Assembly (NCBI GenBank): GCA_003476465.1
Contig: DMUE01000075.1
Location: forward strand, 1-9,694
Origin: Microbacterium sp.
Lineage (GTDB): Bacteria; Actinomycetota; Actinomycetes; Actinomycetales; Microbacteriaceae
DNA length: 9,694 bases
Reading direction: 5' to 3'
Shown here: one piece after another, positions 1 to 5,020 of the stretch
Layout of the letters: each line of letters begins with the position of its first letter
Position numbering within the stretch: position 1 is the first letter of the stretch
Notes under the pieces: generated by a model
What the model was told of the DNA's origin: nothing
What the model saw: only the letters and a program-made list of their open reading frames with translations
Database searches by the model: none
Translations under genes and position numbers: made by a program

Positions 1-693
1 GACGCCGCTCGAGAATCGTGGACGGCCGCGGTCCAGCGCACACTGCTGGCCGAGCAGACCCACGACCGGCTGATGATCCTGGTGGAACAGTCCGCGGCTG
101 CGCAGTCTGGGATCACCGCCGCGATCGCCGACCACCAGGCGATCGAGCGCCTCGCCCACACCGTCGCGGGCAAGGCCCCGAACACCCATCGTATGAAGCT
201 CGAGACCTTCGTGCTGGCAGCGGAGCTCGAAGAGATCGTCGAGGCAGCCAACCTGCGGCTCGACGACATGTCCGCCGGTCGTTATCGGTTGCTTCACACC
301 GACGCGCTCGCCGCCCGCGGCGCGGCGTCGGGCCTGGGGCTGGAGGTACTCGACGCCTACACGGGCAGGTCCCGACCCGCGCAGTCGCTCTCCGGCGGCG
401 AGACGTTCCTCGCCTCGCTCGCGCTCGCGCTCGGCCTCGCCGAGGTGGTCACGGGCCGCGCGGGCGGGATCACGCTCGACACGCTGTTCATCGACGAGGG
501 TTTCGGATCGCTCGATGCCGGGACCCTGGACACCGCGATGCGGACCCTCGACGAGCTGCGCCAGGGCGGGCGCACGGTCGGTGTCATCAGTCATGTGGAA
601 TCGATGAAAGACCAGATCCCCGCGCAACTGCTTGTCACCGTCGCGGATGACGGCGCGAGCGACGTCGCTGCGCACGCCTTCCTGTCCGGGTAG
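1..693 (+). CDS. sbcC: SbcC/Rad50-type SMC ATPase, C-terminal part (5' end outside window)
   Basis: This is the C-terminal 230 residues of an SbcC-like exonuclease subunit; the frame is already open at base 1. SbcC is the ATPase of the SbcCD complex, which with the SbcD nuclease trims hairpins and blocked DNA ends. The first ~90 visible residues are charged and helical, as expected for the returning coiled-coil arm. An ABC signature LSGGE follows (residues 130-134, nt 388-402), then Walker B ending in Asp165-Glu166 (LFIDEGFG, nt 487-507), a D-loop GSLD, and the switch histidine His198 in VISHVES (nt 592-594). The order and spacing match an SMC-type C-terminal ATPase lobe, and no frame break is visible. 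The N-terminal Walker A, the zinc hook and any sbcD partner would lie upstream of the window. RecF- or RecN-like ATPases are less likely because the LSGGE-to-Walker B pattern and the tail match SbcC better. Confidence 0.9.
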   Translation, partial: DAARESWTAAVQRTLLAEQTHDRLMILVEQSAAAQSGITAAIADHQAIERLAHTVAGKAPNTHRMKLETFVLAAELEEIVEAANLRLDDMSAGRYRLLHTDALAARGAASGLGLEVLDAYTGRSRPAQSLSGGETFLASLALALGLAEVVTGRAGGITLDTLFIDEGFGSLDAGTLDTAMRTLDELRQGGRTVGVISHVESMKDQIPAQLLVTVADDGASDVAAHAFLSG

Positions 694-696
694 CGT
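691..696 (+). promoter_or_regulatory. Candidate -10 box for the small membrane protein, leaderless spacing
   Basis: The hexamer TAGCGT fits the actinobacterial -10 pattern TANNNT. It ends 6 bp before the ATG at 703, which would place the transcription start at or next to the A of the start codon. Its first three bases are also the TAG stop codon of the upstream sbcC gene. A GGAGGG stretch (697-702) directly abuts the ATG with zero spacing, which is too close for a normal Shine-Dalgarno. No convincing -35 box is visible. Confidence 0.5.
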
Positions 697-702
697 GGAG
701 GG

Positions 703-885
703 ATGAAGACCAGCACCGTGTGGACCGTCATCGGCGTCATCGCCGCCATCGTCATCGCCTGGGTGCTCGTGAACGTCCTGTTCTCGGTACTCGCCTTCGC
801 CTTCAAGCTGTTGGTGGTCGCCGTGGTGGCCGTGATCGTCTTCGTCATCCTGCGGGTCGTGTTTTCGCGAGCGTCGGGCGACTGA
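703..885 (+). CDS. Small two-helix membrane protein, function unknown
   Basis: This encodes 60 residues and I do not recognise a named family. After a short polar start (MKTSTVW) there are two strongly hydrophobic segments at about residues 8-34 and 37-54, rich in Val, Ile, Ala and Leu and broken only by Phe-Lys near residues 34-35. The tail RVVFSRASGD is short and basic to polar. This is the profile of a small inner-membrane protein with two transmembrane helices joined by a very tight turn. The gene begins 9 bp after the sbcC stop and ends 3 bp before the convergent nucleosidase stop. The TAGCGT box 6 bp before the ATG supports the start and suggests expression independent of sbcC. It is probably a real gene, given the hydrophobic pattern and the promoter, but there is no evidence for a specific function. 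Confidence 0.7.
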   Translation: MKTSTVWTVIGVIAAIVIAWVLVNVLFSVLAFAFKLLVVAVVAVIVFVILRVVFSRASGD

Positions 886-888
886 GGG

Positions 889-1446
889 CTACAGCGCGTA
901 GTCGGCGCGGAACCTCGACCAGAGCGCGGCGCTGCAGGTCGCGACGACCTCGTCCCACAGCTGACTAGCCCCGTCCTGTGCCCGGTCCGACACGGCTTTG
1001 ATGATCCGCAGGGGCACGCCGAACTCGCCGGCGACGTACGCGTAGGCGTATGACTCCATGTCGACCAGTGCCGCGCCGAGCGCATTGATCCGCACGACGG
1101 CATCGGCATCGTCCACGAATATGTCCCCGGTTGCAATCGTGTGCCCCTCGTCCGCCAGGGCGATGCGAGCCGGGAGCGACACATGCTGGCCGACGACACC
1201 GTCGAGGTCGCTGACGTCGTGCTGGAGCACCGCACCGATCTCATGCACGTCTGCCTCCACGGCCGGATCGACCGCGCCGGCCGTGCCGACCACGACGATC
1301 TCGGTATAGCTCCGAGCCGCGAGCACCCGAGTGAGGCCGACGGCGGCCGGCAGCTTGCCGGGGCCGGTGACCAGACGGTCGAAGCCGTCGATCTGGGCGG
1401 GAAAGGCGACGAGCTCGGCGTCCAGCGCCGCGACGAGAAGTCTCAC
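889..1446 (-). CDS. MTA/SAH nucleosidase-like protein (nucleoside phosphorylase superfamily), compact
   Basis: This 185-residue protein resembles 5'-methylthioadenosine/S-adenosylhomocysteine nucleosidase, a cytosolic enzyme that cuts the N-glycosidic bond to release adenine. The start is GTG at 1446, because the protein then opens with a short beta strand and an acidic position (VRLLVAALDAEL, Glu11), as in MTA/SAH nucleosidases. Other landmarks are TGPGK (27-31), the glycine turn VGTAGAVD (53-60), ATGDIFV (105-111), the substrate-loop equivalent VDMESYAYA (128-136, Glu131) and KAVSDRA (150-156), whose Asp154 matches the catalytic Asp that protonates the adenine. At 185 residues it is about 45 shorter than E. 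coli MTA/SAH nucleosidase. The shortening is after the first strand and in the middle between the glycine turn and the TGD motif. It is convergent with the small membrane gene and divergent from the deaminase. A different purine-nucleoside substrate is possible. Confidence 0.8.
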   Translation of the reverse strand: MRLLVAALDAELVAFPAQIDGFDRLVTGPGKLPAAVGLTRVLAARSYTEIVVVGTAGAVDPAVEADVHEIGAVLQHDVSDLDGVVGQHVSLPARIALADEGHTIATGDIFVDDADAVVRINALGAALVDMESYAYAYVAGEFGVPLRIIKAVSDRAQDGASQLWDEVVATCSAALWSRFRADYAL

Positions 1447-1490
1447 GAGAGCCCATTCTCCCCCGTCACGAGCAGGACACAAGCATGCGG

Positions 1491-1496
1491 CAAGAT
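1491..1496 (+). promoter_or_regulatory. Candidate -10 box for the deaminase gene, leaderless spacing
   Basis: The hexamer CAAGAT keeps the two most conserved -10 positions (A2 and T6). It ends 6 bp before the ATG at 1503, so a transcript would start at that ATG. No purine-rich Shine-Dalgarno lies at a normal distance from this ATG. The box falls downstream of the alternative ATG at 1485, which argues against that longer start. No clear -35 is visible. Confidence 0.4.
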
Positions 1497-1502
1497 GAGC
1501 CC

Positions 1503-2114
1503 ATGGACATGGCCTACTTCTCCACCGGCTATTGCGTGAACCTGCCCGCCTGGATCGCGGACGAACTGCATGGGGTTCCCGACATCATCCCCGATCAGAC
1601 CGACCGGATGGCGCTCGTGCACCGCCTGGCCGACCGCAACTGGCGGGAGGGCGACGGCGGTCCCTTCGCGGCGCTCGTCGCGGAATCCGACACCGGCCGC
1701 ATCGTCTCGGTCGGCGTCAACGTCGTGCTCGGCAGCGGGATCTCCTCGGCGCACGCCGAGGTGACGGCACTCGGCACCGCTCAGAACCGCATCGGTTCCT
1801 GGGATCTGGGGGCCGACGGCCTGTCTCCGCACGAGCTGGTCGTCAACTGGCGCCCGTGCGTGCAGTGCTACGGCGCCACGATGTGGTCGGGTGTGCGCAC
1901 GCTCGTCGTGGCCGGCTCCGGCCCCGAGCTGGAGGAGATCAGCACCTTCGACGAAGGGCCCATGGTCGACGACTGGGCGCAGCAGTTCGAGGCGCGCGGG
2001 ATCGCTGTCGTGCACGACGTGCTGCGTGACGAGGCGCTCGCCGTGTTCCGCGCCTACCGGGCCGCCGTCGACAGCGGCGGAGTCGTCGTCTACAACGCCC
2101 GCTCCGGCGACTGA
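1503..2114 (+). CDS. Zinc-dependent nucleoside/guanine deaminase-like protein
   Basis: This 203-residue protein belongs to the cytidine deaminase-like fold, which hydrolytically removes an amino group from a base or nucleoside using a bound zinc. The zinc site is visible: His84-Ala85-Glu86 (the catalytic proton-shuttling Glu) and Cys119/Cys122 in PCVQC. The segment GGPFAALV (52-59) followed by a strand and an Asn (VGVNVV) and then HAEVTAL resembles guanine deaminase and tRNA adenosine deaminase relatives, so a purine base or nucleoside is the likeliest substrate. The C-terminal ~70 residues lie beyond the core and include a helical stretch at 155-190. ATGs at 1485, 1503 and 1509 are all in frame. 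I chose 1503 because a -10-like CAAGAT sits 6 bp before it. It is divergent from the nucleosidase, and a shared role in purine salvage is only an inference. The exact substrate cannot be assigned. Confidence 0.8.
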   Translation: MDMAYFSTGYCVNLPAWIADELHGVPDIIPDQTDRMALVHRLADRNWREGDGGPFAALVAESDTGRIVSVGVNVVLGSGISSAHAEVTALGTAQNRIGSWDLGADGLSPHELVVNWRPCVQCYGATMWSGVRTLVVAGSGPELEEISTFDEGPMVDDWAQQFEARGIAVVHDVLRDEALAVFRAYRAAVDSGGVVVYNARSGD

Positions 2115-2178
2115 CGGGCTGCTCTCGGCGTTACGAAAACGATGGGCGGGGGACATCCACTCGCAACACGTGCCGATT

Positions 2179-2184
2179 TAGGCT
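2179..2184 (+). promoter_or_regulatory. Candidate -10 box TAGGCT for the unknown gene at 2190
   Basis: TAGGCT matches TANNNT and ends 5 bp before the ATG at 2190, again at leaderless spacing. There is no Shine-Dalgarno in the intervening GAGTC. The 75-bp gap after the deaminase stop (2115-2189) also contains the palindrome CACGTG (2168-2173), just upstream of the -10, which could be a regulator site or chance. No -35 consensus is evident. Confidence 0.5.
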
Positions 2185-2189
2185 GAGTC

Positions 2190-2780
2190 ATGGCGCACTC
2201 AGACAGCTCCCCCTTGGCGGGGCCCACCGGAACGATGCTCGCACTCGTCGGTGCCGAATCCTCCGACGCGATGGCAACTCTCGAGGGCATCCCGGGCGTC
2301 GAGACCCTCACGTTGCGGGATTCCGATCCCGAGACGGCTGCTCGCCGGATCGCGGCGTGCGGCACACCATGGATCGTGCATGACGCCGATCCCCTCGAAC
2401 ACGTCGCCGCCGCCTGGGTGGAGCTGTACGAGGAACGCGCGACCCTCGGCACGCTCGAGGTCGAGGTCGAGACCGCGCTCGCTCACTTCGAGGAGGGCAC
2501 CGCGCTGATGCCGGACTACTACATCGTGCTCGACCCGGACGCGGCCGAGCACACGTGGCGTCACTGGTGGTGCGGCGCGCTCGGCTTTCGAGCTCCCCGC
2601 CGCGTTCTGCCGGCGGTGTCTCCCACCACGCGGCGGGACACCGCGATCCGGAGGATGCTGACGTCGCTGCCGACCTCTCGTCCCTGGCCGGAGCCGGGGT
2701 CTTGGTTGCCCGGCCTCGCGTTCGAGATCCCCGATCGCGTGGGGCTGCGCGACCGTGCGGGCGACGCCGGCATGGCGTGA
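2190..2780 (+). CDS. Hypothetical protein, 196 residues
   Basis: I do not recognise a family. The protein appears soluble, with no signal peptide or membrane helix. Residues 15-65 read like an alternating beta/alpha unit (TMLALVGAES, then a strand near 37-43, a helix DPETAARRIAAC at 46-57, and the strand TPWIVHDADP at 59-68). Residues 68-105 are a highly acidic helical stretch with many Glu (HVAAAWVELYEERATLGTLE onward). A compact Trp/His patch HTWRHWWCGALGF (121-133) follows, and the last ~60 residues are basic, Pro/Arg-rich and less ordered, containing WLPGLAFEIPD. Steady G/C-ending codons over the whole length and a TAGGCT box 5 bp before the ATG support a real gene. It is downstream of the deaminase and convergent with nadE. 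Translation probably begins at 2190, as no better upstream start exists. Confidence 0.7.
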   Translation: MAHSDSSPLAGPTGTMLALVGAESSDAMATLEGIPGVETLTLRDSDPETAARRIAACGTPWIVHDADPLEHVAAAWVELYEERATLGTLEVEVETALAHFEEGTALMPDYYIVLDPDAAEHTWRHWWCGALGFRAPRRVLPAVSPTTRRDTAIRRMLTSLPTSRPWPEPGSWLPGLAFEIPDRVGLRDRAGDAGMA

Positions 2781-2794
2781 GGCGGCCCGGCGTC
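2763..2794. terminator. Weak inverted repeat at the convergent gene ends
   Basis: GACGCCGG (2763-2770) is the exact reverse complement of CCGGCGTC (2787-2794), giving an 8-bp GC stem with a 16-base loop that contains the stop codon of the hypothetical gene. No T-run follows on either strand, so it is not a classical intrinsic terminator. It could slow polymerase between the convergent genes, or be chance in GC-rich DNA. The remaining gap to the nadE stop (2795-2901) shows no better hairpin. Confidence 0.25.
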
Positions 2795-2901
2795 CCCGTT
2801 CAGCACGAAACCCCGGAGAATCTCAGGGATGGCGCAGCCCGCGGCGAGAACCCCGCGAAGTTCGTGCGCTTGTCCGTACGTGAGGCGCGAGCCCGTGCGA
2901 G

Positions 2902-4989
2902 TCAGTCCGAGACGAGATCCGGCAGCGCCTGGCGCAGTTCTTCGAGCCACGCCCGCGCGTTCCCGTCCGACGGCGCCCGCCAGTCTCCGCGCGGCGTGAG
3001 CGACCCCGCGGCCGACACCTTCGGTCCGTTCGGCAGCGCCGACCGCTTGAACTGGGCGAACGCGAAGTAGCGCTTCAGGAACACCTCGAGCCACCGGACG
3101 ATCGCGGGCAGGTCGAACGCGTAACGGACGTCCTCCGGGAACCCGGGGGGCCAGCCCGCGGCATCCGCGTCGCCCCAGGCCTCGTGCGTGAGGAAGGCGA
3201 TCTTCGACGGACGGAACCCGTATCGCAGCACGTGGAACAGCGTGAAGTCGTGCAGGGCGTACGGCCCGATGAGCGACTCCGTCGACTGCGTCGCACCGCT
3301 GGCGTCCGCCGGCACGAGTTCGGGACTGATCTCGGTGTCGAGCACGGACTGCAGGACGGCGGCCTCGGCGGTGTCGACGCCCTCTCCCGCCGCGATCACC
3401 CAGCGGATGATGTGCTGGATGAGCGTTTTCGGAACGCCGGTGTTCACGGCGTAGTGGCTCATCTGGTCGCCGACCCCGTACGTCGCCCATCCGAGGGCGA
3501 GCTCGGAGAGGTCGGACGTGCCGATGACGATCCCGCCGTTCTGGTTGGCGAGGCGGAAGAGGTAATCGGTGCGCATTCCGGCCTGCACGTTCTCGAACGT
3601 GACGTCGTAGACGGGCTCGCCGTTGCTGAACGGGTGTCCGATCTTTTCGAGCATCTCGGTCGCCGCCGGGCGGATGTCGATGGTTTCGATCGACGCGCCG
3701 ACCGCCTCGGCGAGCGCTATGGCGTTCGATTTCGTGTGGTCGCTCGTCGCGAAGCCGGGCATCGTGTACGCCAGGATGTCGGATCGGGGACGACCCATCC
3801 GGTCCATAGCGCGAGCGACGACCAGCAGCGCGTGTGTGGAGTCGATGCCACCGCTCACCCCGATGATCGGCTTCGGGTCACTGATCGCCCGCAGGCGTTG
3901 GACGAGCGCCGTGACCTGGATGTTGAACGCCTCGTAGCAGTCCTGCGCGAGGCGCGCGGGGTCATCCGGGACGAAGGGAAAGCGCTCGAGCGGACGCCGA
4001 AGGCCCGTCTCGCGCTGCGGAACGCCCAGAGTGAACGGCACCGTCACGAACGCCCCCGTGCGGACGGCGTGCGTGCGGCGGTTGTCGTCGAACGTCCCCT
4101 GACGCGCACGGTCCTGCCGGATGCGGTCGAGGTCGACGTCGGCGACCGACCGGCGCGGGCCATCCGGGAATCTCTCGGTCTCGGCGAGCAGCCCGCCGAG
4201 TTCGTAGACCATCGTCTGGCCGTCCCACGAGACGTCGTTGGTCGATTCGCCGGGTCCGCCGGCCGCGTAGACGTATGCGGCCAGACAGCGGAACGACTGG
4301 CCCTGACACAGGATCTTCCGCTCGTCGGCGCGGCCGATCGTGATCGGGCTTCCCGACAGGTTGGCCAGGACAGTCGCGCCGGCGAGAGCGGCCTCGGACG
4401 ACGGCGGGATCGGGACCCAGACGTCCTCGCACACCTCGACGTGAAGAACGAGTTCGGGCACGTCCTCGGCGCAGAAGAGCAGGTGGGGCCCGAACGGGGC
4501 CGCTGCGCCCGCGACCGAGATCGAGCCGCCGCCCTCGAGAGCCGCACCTCCGAGTTCGTCGCCGGCCGCGTACCAGCGCCGTTCGTAGAACTCGCGGTAG
4601 GTGGGCAGGTACGACTTCGGCACGACGCCGAGCAGCTCGCCCCCGTGGATGACGGCGGCGCAGTTGTAGATGCGGTTGCGGTGGCGAAGCGGCGCGCCGA
4701 CCACCAGCACCGACATCAGATCGCGGGATGCCTCGACCAACCGCGCGATCGCGGTCTCCGCCGCATCGAGCAACGCGTCCTGCAAGACGAGGTCCTCGAT
4801 CGCATAGCCCGTCAGGCACAGCTCGGGGAAGACGGCCACCGCGACGGCGTCCTCATGGCACTCACGGGCGGTCTCGAGCACGGACTGCGCGTTCGCGACC
4901 GGGTCACCGATGCTCACCGGGATCGTGCACGCGGCCACGCGGGCGAAACCGTGACGGTAGGCGTTGTGGAACGGAAGGCCATCGGTCAT
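2902..4989 (-). CDS. nadE: Glutamine-dependent NAD+ synthetase
   Basis: NadE makes NAD+ from nicotinic acid adenine dinucleotide, ATP and glutamine in the cytosol, the last step of NAD biosynthesis. At 695 residues this is the long two-domain type typical of actinobacteria. The N-terminal nitrilase-fold glutaminase has its full triad: Glu56 (FPELCLTGY), Lys125 (VVPKSYLPTYREF) and nucleophile Cys187 (HVEVCEDVW). The C-terminal synthetase has the ATP-pyrophosphatase loop SGGIDST (379-385), the stretch MPGFATSDHTKSNA (410-423) and the NaAD/ATP-site block GTSDLSELALGWATYGVGDQ (490-509). The near-terminal FAQFKRSALPNGPKV (643-657) is also family-typical. ATG 4989 is chosen because it gives the expected N-terminus; the frame extends upstream to 5151 but would overlap the MFS start. 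It is divergent from the transporter with 31 bp between start codons, and convergent with the hypothetical gene. No defects are seen. Confidence 0.95.
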   Translation of the reverse strand: MTDGLPFHNAYRHGFARVAACTIPVSIGDPVANAQSVLETARECHEDAVAVAVFPELCLTGYAIEDLVLQDALLDAAETAIARLVEASRDLMSVLVVGAPLRHRNRIYNCAAVIHGGELLGVVPKSYLPTYREFYERRWYAAGDELGGAALEGGGSISVAGAAAPFGPHLLFCAEDVPELVLHVEVCEDVWVPIPPSSEAALAGATVLANLSGSPITIGRADERKILCQGQSFRCLAAYVYAAGGPGESTNDVSWDGQTMVYELGGLLAETERFPDGPRRSVADVDLDRIRQDRARQGTFDDNRRTHAVRTGAFVTVPFTLGVPQRETGLRRPLERFPFVPDDPARLAQDCYEAFNIQVTALVQRLRAISDPKPIIGVSGGIDSTHALLVVARAMDRMGRPRSDILAYTMPGFATSDHTKSNAIALAEAVGASIETIDIRPAATEMLEKIGHPFSNGEPVYDVTFENVQAGMRTDYLFRLANQNGGIVIGTSDLSELALGWATYGVGDQMSHYAVNTGVPKTLIQHIIRWVIAAGEGVDTAEAAVLQSVLDTEISPELVPADASGATQSTESLIGPYALHDFTLFHVLRYGFRPSKIAFLTHEAWGDADAAGWPPGFPEDVRYAFDLPAIVRWLEVFLKRYFAFAQFKRSALPNGPKVSAAGSLTPRGDWRAPSDGNARAWLEELRQALPDLVSD

Positions 4990-4995
4990 CACCCC

Positions 4996-5001
4996 AGTCT
5001 G
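4996..5001 (-). promoter_or_regulatory. Candidate -10 box for nadE, leaderless spacing
   Basis: On the minus strand the hexamer reads CAGACT (A2 and T6 conserved, C instead of T at position 1), followed by GGGGTG and then the nadE ATG. The 6-bp distance would start the transcript at the ATG. GGGGTG directly abuts the start, so it is not positioned as a ribosome binding site. The box lies 6 bp from the opposing TAGAGT box of the transporter. Confidence 0.4.
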
Positions 5002-5007
5002 GCACCT

Positions 5008-5013
5008 TAGAGT
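5008..5013 (+). promoter_or_regulatory. Candidate -10 box TAGAGT for the MFS transporter
   Basis: TAGAGT matches TANNNT and ends 7 bp before the ATG at 5021, so the transcript would start at or one base from the start codon. The intervening GGTCAGA has no standard Shine-Dalgarno. An imperfect dyad (TCTG 4998-5001 with CAGA 5017-5020, and CAC 5003-5005 with GTG 5012-5014) overlaps both opposed -10 boxes and could be an operator. Confidence 0.5.
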
Positions 5014-5020
5014 GGTCAGA

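Noticed and set aside
1454..1459. Minus-strand GAGAAT as a further -10 box for the nucleosidase, with TTGTGT 16 bp upstream as a -35
   Set aside because: The spacing to the GTG (8 bp) is plausible, but the hexamer matches only two conserved positions and the -35 only three, so I did not list it as a feature.
1485..1502. Upstream ATG at 1485 as the deaminase start
   Set aside because: It would add only six polar residues, it has no ribosome binding site, and the -10-like box lies downstream of it.
2782..2901. Minus-strand peptide just past the nadE stop (AHELRGVLAAGCAIPEILRG region) that looks protein-like
   Set aside because: There is no ATG or GTG start or ribosome site in frame after nadE, the frame runs into the opposite strand of the hypothetical gene, and NadE already ends at the length expected for its family.
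3184..5010. 608-codon open frame on the plus strand, antisense to nadE
   Set aside because: It lies wholly opposite a gene with complete catalytic motifs. Its product is Arg/Asp/Val-rich with no recognisable domain, as expected for a shadow frame in GC-rich DNA.
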